From positions 1 to 64,000 of the forward strand of contig NZ_JBIBGL010000005.1 in the NCBI RefSeq assembly GCF_042956465.1: DNA of 64,000 nucleotides, in the 5' to 3' direction. This DNA comes from Embleya sp042956465 (GTDB taxonomy: Bacteria > Actinomycetota > Actinomycetes > Streptomycetales > Streptomycetaceae). The notes under the pieces are model-generated. The model worked only from the letters and a program-made list of their open reading frames with translations. It was not told where the DNA came from and searched no databases. The position numbers and the translations under genes are program-made. Below are positions 35,031 through 43,260 of the stretch, in pieces; positions within the stretch are counted from its first letter, which is position 1; each line of letters begins with the position of its first letter.

Positions 35031-36707
35031 GTGGACGCTGACGTCATCGTCGTCGGGGCCGGACTCGCCGGCCTGGTGGCCACCCACGAACTCACCGCGC
35101 TGGGGCGCAAGGTCGCGCTGGTCGACCAGGAGGGCCCGGCGAACCTGGGCGGGCAGGCATTCTGGTCGTTCGGCGGGCTGTTCCTGGTCGACTCGCCCGA
35201 ACAGCGCCGGCTGGGCGTGAAGGACTCCTTCGAACTGGCCTGGAGCGACTGGCGCGGCAGCGCCGGGTTCGACCGGCTCGACGACGAGGACTCGTGGGCG
35301 GTGCGCTGGGCCCGCGCCTACGTCGAGTTCGCCGCCGGCGAGAAGCGCTCGTGGCTGGCCGGCCACGGCATGCGCTTCCTGCCCACGGTCGGCTGGGCCG
35401 AACGCGGCAATCTGCGCGCCGACGGGCACGGCAACTCGGTACCCCGCTTCCACGTCGCATGGGGCACCGGCCCCGGCGTACTGGAGCCCTTCGTCCGGTC
35501 GGCCCGTCGGGCCGCCGCCGACGGACTGCTCACCTTCCACCACCGGCACCGGGTGGACGAGTTGATCGTCGAGAACGGCGCCGCCCGCGGTATCCGCGGC
35601 CGGGTCCTGGCCCCGGACTCCGCCCGCAGGGGCGCGCCGAGCAACCGGGACGAGGTCCGCGACTTCGAACTCACCGCGCAGGCACTCGTCCTGACCACCG
35701 GCGGGATCGGCGCCGACCACGACCTGATCCGCCGATACTGGCCCGCCCGACTGGGCACCGCGCCCGCGAACATGGTCACCGGCGTACCGGCGTACGTGGA
35801 CGGGCGCATGCTCGACATCGGCGCCGCGGCCGGTGTCCGGGTGGTCAACCGCGACCGGATGTGGCACTACACCGAGGGCCTGCGCAACTGGGACCCGATC
35901 TGGCCCGGCCACGGCATCCGGATCCTGCCCGGCCCGTCCTCGATGTGGTTCGACGCGCTCGGACGCCGGCTGCCCGCACCGTGCCTGCCCGGCTACGACA
36001 CCCTGGCCACGCTTCGACACCTGCGCACCACCGAGGACCTCGCGGGTCACGACCACTCCTGGTTCATCCTCACCCAGCGGATCATCGAAAAGGAGTTCGC
36101 GCTCTCCGGTTCCGAACAGAACCCCGACATCACCGCCAAGGACCGCGTCGGCTTCCTGCGCACCCGCCTGATCGGCAAGGGCGCACCGGCTCCCGTGGAA
36201 GCCTTCAAGCGGCACGGCGCGGACTTCGTCGTCGCCGACACCCTGGACGAACTCGTCGCCGGCATGAACCGCTCGACCCCCGAGCCACTCCTGGACCCGG
36301 CGCTGATCCGCCGTCAGATCGAGGCCCGCGACCTGCAGATCGCCAACCCGTACGGCAAGGACGCGCAGATCCAGGGCATCCACAACGCCCGCCGCTACCT
36401 GGGCGATCGGCTCGGCCGAGCCGCCGCGCCGCACCGCATCCTGGACCCGGCGGCCGGCCCGTTGATCGGCGTCAAGCTGCACATCCTCACCCGCAAGACG
36501 CTCGGCGGCATCCAAACCGACCTCGACGCGCGCGCCCTCGGCCTCGACGGACGGCCCATCGAGGGCCTGTACGCCGCGGGCGAGGTGGCCGGCTTCGGTG
36601 GCGGCGGCGTACACGGCTACAACGCCCTCGAAGGCACCTTCCTGGGCGGCTGCCTGTTCGGCGGCCGCCTCGCCGGCCGCGCCGCAGCCCACGCAACCGG
36701 CAGCTAG
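35031..36707 (+). CDS. FAD-binding dehydrogenase, KstD/fumarate-reductase-flavoprotein family
   Basis: A 558-residue flavoprotein: N-terminal VIVVGAGLAGLVATHELTAL, flavin-contact loop NLGGQAFWSFGGLFLVDSPE, LVLTTGGIGADHDLIRRYW, and the C-terminal GLYAAGEVAGFGGGGVHGYN followed by LEGTFLGGCLFGGRLAGR. This is the FAD_binding_2 fold shared by 3-ketosteroid 1-dehydrogenases and related enzymes; the whole-length pattern fits the actinobacterial FAD-binding dehydrogenase subgroup whose substrate is not established. The GTG at 35031 follows CAGGGAG. Confidence 0.85.
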   Translation: MDADVIVVGAGLAGLVATHELTALGRKVALVDQEGPANLGGQAFWSFGGLFLVDSPEQRRLGVKDSFELAWSDWRGSAGFDRLDDEDSWAVRWARAYVEFAAGEKRSWLAGHGMRFLPTVGWAERGNLRADGHGNSVPRFHVAWGTGPGVLEPFVRSARRAAADGLLTFHHRHRVDELIVENGAARGIRGRVLAPDSARRGAPSNRDEVRDFELTAQALVLTTGGIGADHDLIRRYWPARLGTAPANMVTGVPAYVDGRMLDIGAAAGVRVVNRDRMWHYTEGLRNWDPIWPGHGIRILPGPSSMWFDALGRRLPAPCLPGYDTLATLRHLRTTEDLAGHDHSWFILTQRIIEKEFALSGSEQNPDITAKDRVGFLRTRLIGKGAPAPVEAFKRHGADFVVADTLDELVAGMNRSTPEPLLDPALIRRQIEARDLQIANPYGKDAQIQGIHNARRYLGDRLGRAAAPHRILDPAAGPLIGVKLHILTRKTLGGIQTDLDARALGLDGRPIEGLYAAGEVAGFGGGGVHGYNALEGTFLGGCLFGGRLAGRAAAHATGS

Positions 36708-36725
36708 GCCGTTGTCGGCGGACCT

Positions 36726-37175
36726 TGGTGGTCATCGGAGGACCTTGGCGGGCCTTCGTCGGAGGACCTTGGCGGGCCTTCGTCGGAGGGAGCGCGGCCG
36801 GCATCGCCGCCGCGCTCGCACCGCGCCGGCACGGCTTCGCCGGACGCGCCACCGTCGTCGAGACGGGCGGCGAACTCCCGCACGAACGACCGCCGTTGTC
36901 GAAGGCGCCGGCGGGCGGCGAGCACGCATTCCTGCCCCGGCAGGCGTACGGCGAGCAGCAAATCACCCTGCTGCCCGCCACCCGTATGCCGGCCCTGGTC
37001 CCCGAACGCCGGGCCGTCGAACTGGACGACGGCAAACGCTGTACGCGGATCGGGTCCTGCTCCCCACCGGCATGCGCCGCGCACCCTGCCGGTCCCCGGC
37101 GCCGAACTGGCCGTCGTACTTACTCTCCGCGACGTCCGCGACGCGTGCGACGCGTGCGACGCCAGGACCGGGTCG
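36726..37175 (+). pseudogene. Ferredoxin/rubredoxin reductase remnant with frameshifts
   Basis: Reading across frames reconstructs the N-terminal half of an FAD-dependent ferredoxin reductase: a VVIGG...GGSAAGIAAAL nucleotide loop, then RRHGFAGRATVVETGGELPH, ERPPLSKA, YGEQQITLLPATRMPALV and VELDDGKR. A shift follows, then LYADRVLLPTGMRR, a second shift, and RTLPVPGAELAVVLTLRDVR before a TAG. The C-terminal half is missing. A 24-bp duplication inserts extra PWRAFVGG peptides inside the glycine-rich FAD motif. The gene cannot make a working enzyme. Confidence 0.8.
36740..36787. repeat. Perfect 24-bp direct duplication in a coding remnant
   Basis: Two identical adjacent 24-base units (36740-36763 and 36764-36787, beginning GGACCTTGGCGGGCC). 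A shorter degenerate copy precedes them at 36720-36739. The unit is eight codons, so it lengthens the FAD-binding loop of the reductase remnant without shifting frame. Confidence 0.85.
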
Positions 37176-37252
37176 GCCGTGTAGGTCTGCCCGAAGCTGC
37201 CCTGTGCCCGACCGACCACTCATCGGCCGCGCCACCGGCCTCACCGGTGAAG

Positions 37253-37660
37253 TCACCCGACGTCCGCCAAGACGCCGCCGCCCTGAAGCAGCAGTTGCAC
37301 CAACTGATCGATCCCCGCCGCATCCGGGAACATCGCGTCCGCACTCAGCAGTCCGGCGAAGTAGCCGATGACCACGTTCCCGACCAGATCGGCCGACACA
37401 CCCTTCGCCACTTCGCCGCGCTCCGCACCACGCTCGAGAATGGTCTTCAGCACGGCCTGCCGCCGATCCCTCAGCACTCGCAGGATGTCCCTGAACAGCG
37501 GGTCACGGCAGGCTTCGCCTATCACCTGGCGGGCCAGGCCGTACATCGGAGCCGAGCCGTACACCTCGGCGATGTGCGTCAGGAGAGAGTGCAAGTCGCC
37601 TCGTAGCGGCGAGCCGGTATCGGGGACGGGCACTCGCGCCACCGCGAGTTCCGTGAACCA
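37253..37660 (-). pseudogene. TetR regulator C-terminal half (HTH missing)
   Basis: About 130 codons encode a TetR_C-type ligand domain: PDTGSPLRGDLHSLLTHIAE, VIGEACRDPLFRDILRVLRD, RQAVLKTILERGAERGEV and GNVVIGYFAGLLSADAMFPD, ending at a natural stop at 37253. No helix-turn-helix precedes it; upstream of about 37660 the frame continues into sequence that is the antisense of a second TetR remnant. Two TetR genes therefore meet head to head with their DNA-binding parts damaged. Confidence 0.75.
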
Positions 37661-37672
37661 CGCCGCACGTGT

Positions 37673-38218
37673 ATGCGTCGAGACGGTGCGGCGAATCGGG
37701 AGCGCATCCTCCTCGCCGCCGAGAACCCGTTCGGGATGGGGGCGCGGCCGCCTCCACGGAGGAGGTCGCCCGCCAGGCCAGGTAAGCATCGCCACCGTGT
37801 TCCGGCTTTTCCCCACCAAGCAGGACCTGATCGAGGCCACCGCCGTGCGATACCTCGAAAAGCTGGAGAACGGGTCCCGGCGATTCGCGGACGAGGACGA
37901 GGACGACCCCGGACAGGCGTTCGCGTCGTTGGTACGCATCCTGGTGTCGACCGGCCCCACGAAATCGACTCTGCTGAATCTGTTGCCCGACGACCACGGA
38001 CTGACCGAGCCGGTCACCGCGGCGGCACAAAGCTTCCGCGGCGCATGCGGGTGGGGCTCGAACGCGCCCAGGCCGCCGGCGCCGCCCGCCCGGACGCCAC
38101 CGTCGAGGACGTGTCCATGCTGGTCCGCGCCCTCGCCCACGTAGCGACACCCGGCGAGGGTGAGGCCATCGACCGGGCGGTGGGGATCGTCCTCGACGGC
38201 CTCGACGTACACCGCTGA
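37673..38218 (+). pseudogene. TetR regulator with multiple frameshifts
   Basis: A TetR protein can be assembled from three frames: RRDGAANRERILLAAE, then STEEVARQA in another frame, then VSIATVFRLFPTKQDLIEAT (recognition helix region) and YLEKLENGSRRFADEDEDDP in a third. Near 38040 the frame shifts again to RMRVGLERAQAAGAARPDAT and VEDVSMLVRALAHV, ending at TGA 38216-38218. At least three indels make it non-functional. Confidence 0.78.
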
Positions 38219-38285
38219 ACCCGCCTGCGGCCCCGGCCCGACTGCCCCCGACCACCGGCGACTCCCGAGACTTCCGGGCGCTCAC

Positions 38286-38929
38286 GGAGCACCGCTCTCC
38301 CTTCGGCGCAGCGCCCACCACCGACACAGTGCTCACGCTCGAGAGCACCGCTCCCGCGCCACACCGTGCCCACAAAACCAACACCCCGCCCCCGCAACCC
38401 AGAGCGCTGCTCCCGAAACTTCCGGGCGCTTACCACCCGGAGCACCGCTCTCCCCTCGGTTCCAGCGCTCACCANNNNNNNNNNNNNNNNNNNNNNNNNN
38501 NNNNNNNNNNNNNNNNNNNNNNNNNNNNNNNNNNNNNNNNNNNNNNNNNNNNNNNNNNNNNNNNNNNNNNNNACCCCGGAGCACCGCTCTCCCCTCGGTC
38601 CGGCGCTCACCACCCGGAGCACCGCTCTCCCCTCGGTCCGGCGCTCACCACCCGGAGCACCGCTCTCCCCTCGGTCCGGCGCTCACCACCCGGAGCACCG
38701 CTCTCCCTTCGGGGCGGCGCTCACCACCAGAACAGCGCTCACACTCGAGAGCACCTCTCCCGCCCCCACCGAGCCCACAAACCAACACCCCACCCATATT
38801 CCCGAGCGCCTGCCCCGACCGCGTTCGGCGCCCACAAAGCGATACGGTGCTCACAACTCGGAGCACTGCTCTCGCTTTTGTGCGACGCTCACCACCGAGG
38901 CGGTGCTCACTTGTGAGAGCACTGCTCTC
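38286..38929. repeat. Array of TetR-operator-like palindromes, partly 38-bp tandem repeats
   Basis: The right-most element (38915-38929) is a perfect 7-1-7 palindrome, GAGAGCA-C-TGCTCTC. Variants of it recur at 38286, 38341, 38401, 38439, 38747 and 38860. Between about 38578 and 38706 the variant GGAGCACCGCTCTCC repeats at exactly 38-base spacing (38578, 38616, 38654, 38692), joined by a conserved linker containing CGGCGCTCACCACC. GTGCTCAC or GCGCTCAC half-sites precede many copies. It follows directly after two TetR pseudogenes. A block of N interrupts it, so the true copy number is unknown. Confidence 0.8.
38475..38572. other. Assembly gap (98 N) inside the repeat array
   Basis: A run of 98 undetermined bases lies within the 38-bp repeat section. 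The flanks are the same repeat, so the gap is most simply an unresolved repeat; its real length may differ from 98. Confidence 0.98.
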
Positions 38930-38930
38930 G

Positions 38931-39729
38931 CCATCTCAATGACGATGTCGCGCGACCCTGGCACTCCGGGAAGGCGATGGCCACCAGGTCCCGCACAAGG
39001 GCGCGATCGCCCCGAGCGAAGGCTTGGATCCGCGGCTACGCCGAGTGCGTCGCCCCTCCGGCCTCCGAGCCTTCCAGGTACGGGACGCACGCCCGCTGCG
39101 GAACCAAACCATGGGAGTGCGCGCTCGGGGCTGTGCGGTAGTGCCTTCCGTCCGAGACAGATGGCGAACGTCCCTCGCCTGCCATGTCTTCTTCGCGCGC
39201 TCGCGCGCCCGCCGCCGTCGGCTTCACCGGCCCGGCGAGGATGGCCGACTCCCGGCCGACCCGCGACTCTCGCGACTGATGGCGCCCGCGCCTCTTTCGG
39301 TCCGATCGACGAGCGACGGGATCGGTGGGTTGCACCGAGTGCGCCGATGCGGGATTTGCCGCTAATCACTCGGGACGGAGTCGTGGCCTCGATGCCGATT
39401 TCGCCGACTCGGAGGGCTGACGCGACCCAGCAAAGCTTGGCAAGTGCCCCACCGCTGGCGGGAATTCGGAACATCCGGCAGAGCTGCGGCGGCCCAACGC
39501 ACACCGAGGCTTGGGTAGGGCGATACATATTATGGTCTGATTACTTAAAGTCATCGAACATACACTCGTGGTACACGATGCAGGTCACTGGGTATGCCCC
39601 GGTCGACGTCAGAGTGCGCTTCGTGCCGGTTGCGGGGCGTGCCCGAGGTGTGGGTGGGTCCATCGGAACGGGGCCTCTCGCCTCGGCCATCGTGTGTACG
39701 TTCCGCCTGGCGTGAAATGGGGGGCGTCC
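38931..39729. other. Gene-less region between the operator array and the endolysin gene
   Basis: About 800 bases with no family-like coding frame; all long frames are interrupted or lack motifs. From about 39524 to 39570 the sequence is unusually A/T-rich for this genome (ATACATATTATGG, then GATTACTTAAAGTCATC) and may be a promoter zone or the edge of acquired DNA. A good GGGGGG ribosome site lies just before the endolysin ATG. Confidence 0.5.
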
Positions 39730-40533
39730 ATGGCTACATGGGACGACCTGATCGCACATCTGCAAGCTGTTCCCGAGGGCGTGTACGAGGGCTGGGACGC
39801 CCGGAACGGATACGACAACCACACCACGTGGGGTCGGGAGTTCGGCGAGGACGGCGTGCCGTGGTGCGTCATCTTCGACTGGTGCATGTACAACGACGTC
39901 GGTCTCGCTCGGATCGTGCCGAAGGTGGACAACGTGTCCGCGTTTGCCGATTGGGCGCGGGCGCGCGGCCAGTGGTCGGAGTATCCGAGTTGGGGGGCGT
40001 GGGTCGACTTCGGCAATGGGGCGCACACCGAGATCGTGGTGCGCTTCGACGACGTGCACGTGTACACGAAGGGCGGCAATACGATCCCGACCGGTGGCGA
40101 CGCGGGCCAAGGCAACGGCGTGTACTCGCACACGTTCCGCCGCACCGACCCGAGGGTGACCGGCTACCTCGCACCCCGCTTTCCCGACGGATGCCCACCG
40201 ACGGCGGATCCGCACGACCCGCGCGGCAGCGCACCGAGCAGCGGCAGGCCCACGGTTGCCCTTGCGAACGTGATCGACTCGGCCCGGCTCGACCCGCCTG
40301 CGGCACAGGGGGCCGCAGCGCACCGCACCGACGTCCTTCTGGTCGAACAGGCGCTTCAGGCGGAGGGATTGCTCGCGTCCGGTTTGGTCGACGGGTCCTA
40401 CGGCACCGCGACGATCCGGGCGTACGCGGCCTATCAACGTCGTCTGGGCTTTTCCGGTACCGACGCCAACGGCATACCGGGCCAGACCTCCCTGACCCGC
40501 CTCGGCAACCAACACGGTTTCCGAGTGCGCTGA
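39730..40533 (+). CDS. Phage-type endolysin: amidase/CHAP-like domain plus peptidoglycan-binding domain
   Basis: A 267-residue protein. The first 150 residues (ATWDDLIAHLQAVPEGVYEG, then VPWCVIFDWCMYNDVGLARI, WVDFGNGAHTEIVVRFDD and VYTKGGNTI) match the cysteine-histidine amidase domain of actinophage endolysins: Cys in PWCVIF and His in GAHTEIV are the likely catalytic pair. The C-terminal 70 residues (VLLVEQALQAEGLLASGLVD, then YGTATIRAYAAYQRRLGF) form a PG_binding_1-type repeat. There is no signal peptide, as expected for a holin-dependent lysin. No holin or other phage gene is adjacent, so it is either a prophage relic or domesticated. Confidence 0.8.
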   Translation: MATWDDLIAHLQAVPEGVYEGWDARNGYDNHTTWGREFGEDGVPWCVIFDWCMYNDVGLARIVPKVDNVSAFADWARARGQWSEYPSWGAWVDFGNGAHTEIVVRFDDVHVYTKGGNTIPTGGDAGQGNGVYSHTFRRTDPRVTGYLAPRFPDGCPPTADPHDPRGSAPSSGRPTVALANVIDSARLDPPAAQGAAAHRTDVLLVEQALQAEGLLASGLVDGSYGTATIRAYAAYQRRLGFSGTDANGIPGQTSLTRLGNQHGFRVR

Positions 40534-40625
40534 CCCTCGAACCGTGACGGCCGACGAACGGAAGTGATCTACGAGGGCACGAACCCTGGGCCGAGCTGTG
40601 TGTGAGGCATCGAACCCTGTGGGTC

Positions 40626-40700
40626 GATCGAACCCGACGGGATCAGGCTCTGCGGGATCAGACCCTCTGGGATCGAGACGTGTGGGATCGAACGCTGTGG
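40626..40700. repeat. 15-bp tandem array, five units
   Basis: Five units of exactly 15 bases, each beginning GATC and ending in GG, with a variable middle; a degenerate unit precedes them. Read on the plus strand in one frame the units give pentapeptides such as QALRD, QTLWD, RDVWD and RTLWR; on the minus strand SIPEG, LIPQS and LIPSG. The conserved spacing and variable interior look like a pentapeptide-repeat coding fragment, but no complete gene frames it. Confidence 0.65.
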
Positions 40701-40984
40701 CGATCGGACCGGTTCCGACAACCGAACCCGGTCCGATCGCCACCCCACCTCCCACCGCTCGCCGGCGCCGCCACCCCACCTCCCACCGCTCGCCGGCGCC
40801 GCCGCGCCACCTCCACCGCCACCGCTACCGCGACCCACCCTCCGATCGCCCCACCGAGGCCCATGCCGCCTGTCGCCCCGGCCGGAGGGAGTGGAACCCA
40901 ACGCCCGCGGTGCGTTCCGACCGCCCTGACTCCGCCGCCTCGTCTCGGCACGTGCGTGCCTTGCGGTTGGCCGCCCGTGGTGTG

Positions 40985-41830
40985 GAGGACGACTGCCGCA
41001 ACAACGGGAACTCGAAGCGGTGGCAGCGCTGTTCGGCGTGCACGGAACTCGAGTCGGTGCACGCGGACTTCCTCGTACAGCACGGCTTCGCCCACGTCGT
41101 CGACCGCGACGTGGGGGCGGGGTTGGAGGCGGTCGAGCCGGACTTGCGATACGACACCTCCGCCCGACCACCTCGTCTCGGCGCGTGTATGCCCTCACGG
41201 TTGGACCGTGGCGTTGAAGTCGACTGCCGCCACAGCCTCGAAGTGGACGCCGCGGCGGCGCTGTCGGAGGGCACGGAACCGGCCACGGTGCTCGCCGACT
41301 TCCCTGCGCGCAGCATGGCTTCGGCCACGTCGTCGACGGCGACGTGGGGACGGCGTTCGACGCGGTCGAGCCGGACTTGCGACGCGACATCCCCGCCCGA
41401 CCACCTCGTCCCGGCCACAACCGTGAGGGTCGATGCGGCGGCGGCGCTGCAGGCGGGCACGAAACTGGCCGTCGCGTGCGCCGACTTCCTGGCGCACCAC
41501 GGCCGGCCGCGCCGGCGACGGAGACAGCGCCGGCGACGGCGACGTGTGGTGGGGTTCGAGGCCGTGGAGCCGGGCTTGCGATACGACGGCGGCCCTCGCC
41601 CGATCGGCTCGTCGCGATGCGTGCGTGCCACGGCGGTTGGGCGCTCGTAGTGGAGGGCAGTTGCCGCCACAACGTGGGAGTGGAGGCGGCGGGGGCGCTG
41701 TCGCGGGCGCGGACTGGCCTCGGTGCACGGTGACTTCATTGCGCGCCAGGGCTTCCGGTTACGTCGTCGACGGCGACGTGTGGACGGGGTTCGACGCGGT
41801 CGAGCCGGACTTGCGATACGGCACTCGGCT
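40985..41830. repeat. Degenerate tandem repeat, four units of about 190-230 bp
   Basis: Four diverged copies begin near 40985, 41216, 41424 (shortened at its left end) and 41653. Landmarks recur in order: GACTGCCGC, a GCGGCGGCGCTG stretch, GACTTCCT, CACGTCGTCGAC, and GCGGTCGAGCCGGACTTGCGA. In the plus strand they encode a repeated peptide like ADFLxxHGFxHVVDxDV and then F(D/E)AVEPDLRYDT, but small indels shift the frame between copies. I recognise no family; it looks like a decayed repeat-protein gene. The surrounding long frames on both strands are by-products of the repeat. Confidence 0.6.
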
Positions 41831-41906
41831 GCCCGAGCACCTTGGACGCAATGCGCGGGTCGGCCTCGATCACGACTCCGACTCGCTTCCCGGCTTCTAC
41901 AGCCCG

Positions 41907-41981
41907 TCGTTCAACGACCCGGCGCTCGGTGGCCGCGCATTCGACGACTCCTCGTTCGTCGACCCGGCCTTCAACGACCCC
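41907..41981. repeat. Second 15-bp array, five units, with a W-rich run nearby
   Basis: Five 15-base units encode SFNDP, ALGGR, AFDDS, SFVDP and AFNDP on the plus strand, a pentapeptide-repeat-like pattern with a central aromatic residue. It ends the degenerate repeat block, mirroring the array at 40626-40700. It is followed at about 42040-42060 by a TGG run that would encode six consecutive tryptophans. No start codon or ribosome site defines a gene. Confidence 0.6.
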
Positions 41982-42191
41982 GTGGTCGCCGAGGCCGATG
42001 CCGATGCCGACGCCCCGCATACGTCGAGCACGCGGCGGCGATGGTGGTGGTGGTGGTGGTTGCCCCTGTCCAGGAGGTGGCCCGCGTACGCATGGCCCCC
42101 GGATGCCGGCTGGCCCCGCGCAACTCCGTGGCCGGTATCCGGATGTCTGGCGGGAGGGGCCGGGCTCATCGGGGTCCGCTGTGCTCGATGC

Positions 42192-42214
42192 TTGACCTGG
42201 AGCGCGCTCCAGGT
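42192..42214 (+). promoter_or_regulatory. MerR-type promoter/operator of the aldo/keto reductase
   Basis: Positions 42195-42214 are a perfect 20-base palindrome (ACCTGGAGCGCGCTCCAGGT) beginning within a TTGACC -35-like hexamer at 42192-42197. A dyad placed between -35 and -10 with long spacing is the hallmark of MerR-family promoters. It lies 54 bases before the aldo/keto reductase start. The cognate MerR gene is not adjacent. Confidence 0.75.
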
Positions 42215-42267
42215 TGTTGACTCCCGTTCCAGGCCCGACACGAGGGGCCGAACGGAAGGGAAGACCC

Positions 42268-43254
42268 ATGAAGTACCGCACCATAGGCACCGATCCGGCC
42301 ACCCGCCGCACCGTGAGCGTGCTCGCTCTCGGCGCGATGCTCTTCGGTACCCGGACGGACGAGAAGACCTCCTTCGCGGTGCTGGACCGCTACGTCGAGG
42401 CCGGTGGCACCTTCATCGACACCTCCGACAACTATGCCTTCTGGGAGGACGACGGCGTGGGCGGCCAGAGCGAGGCGCTGCTCGGGCGGTGGCGGCGCAG
42501 TCGTGGCGTCGGCGACGAGATCGTGATCGCCACGAAGTTGGGCGCGGCCCCGCTGGCGCCGGGCACCGGCTACCTCGACAACCCCGAGGGCCTGTCCGCG
42601 AAGGCGATCCGCGAGGCCGCCGAGCGCAGCCGCGAACGTCTGGGGGTGGACCGGCTCGACCTGCTCTACGCACACATCGAGGACCGGACCGTACCGCTGC
42701 GCGAAACCGTCGAGGGCTTCGGTGAGTTGGTACGGGAGGGCACGGTCGGGCTGCTGGGTGTGAGCAACCACGCGATGTGGCGGGTGGAGCGGGCGAGGGC
42801 ACTGGCTGCGGCAGCCGAATTGCCCGGCTACGAGGTATTGCAGTATCAGCACAGCCACTTGCGGCCGCGCTACGACATGCCCGACGCGCTGTTCGAGGAC
42901 GGCAGCCTGGGGCACGCCGGTCCCGATCTGCTGAGCTACCTGCGGGCCGAGCCCGACCTGACCCTGGTCGCCTATTCGCCGCTGCTGGGCGGCGCGTACG
43001 GGCGGGCGGACAAGCCACTGCCGCCGGACTACGACCACCCGGGGACGCCCGCGCGGCTGGCGGTTCTGCGCGAGGTCGCGCAGGAGACCGGAGCCACGGT
43101 GAACCAGGTGGTGTTGGCCTGGCAGATGGGCGGGGCGTTCCCGATCATCCCGCTCGCCGGCGCCTCCTCGGTCGAACAACTGGAGGAGAACCTGGCCGCG
43201 GTGGACCTGGACCTGACCCGCGACCAGCGCACCCGACTGGACGCGGCCCGCTAG
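42268..43254 (+). CDS. Aldo/keto reductase
   Basis: A 328-residue NADPH-dependent aldo/keto reductase. The catalytic tetrad region is recognisable in FIDTSDNYAFW (Asp and Tyr) and IVIATKLG (Lys), with LYAHIEDR at the histidine strand. The C-terminal PIIPLAGASSVEQLEENL is the NADP-phosphate loop. The subgroup resembles YajO/oxidoreductase-type AKRs of actinomycetes that are commonly MerR-controlled, consistent with the palindromic promoter upstream. The GGAAGGGAAG site precedes ATG 42268. Confidence 0.88.
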   Translation: MKYRTIGTDPATRRTVSVLALGAMLFGTRTDEKTSFAVLDRYVEAGGTFIDTSDNYAFWEDDGVGGQSEALLGRWRRSRGVGDEIVIATKLGAAPLAPGTGYLDNPEGLSAKAIREAAERSRERLGVDRLDLLYAHIEDRTVPLRETVEGFGELVREGTVGLLGVSNHAMWRVERARALAAAAELPGYEVLQYQHSHLRPRYDMPDALFEDGSLGHAGPDLLSYLRAEPDLTLVAYSPLLGGAYGRADKPLPPDYDHPGTPARLAVLREVAQETGATVNQVVLAWQMGGAFPIIPLAGASSVEQLEENLAAVDLDLTRDQRTRLDAAR

Positions 43255-43260
43255 GCCGAC

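Noticed and set aside
38286..38929. Possible CRISPR array because of regular 38-base spacing
   Set aside because: The whole 38-base unit repeats, including what would be spacers. There are no unique spacers, no 24-37-base direct repeats separated by variable sequence, and no cas genes.
40569..42725. Several long open frames on both strands across the repeat region
   Set aside because: They overlap each other, change frame from repeat to repeat, lack ribosome sites and show no family motifs; they stay open because stop codons are rare in GC-rich DNA.
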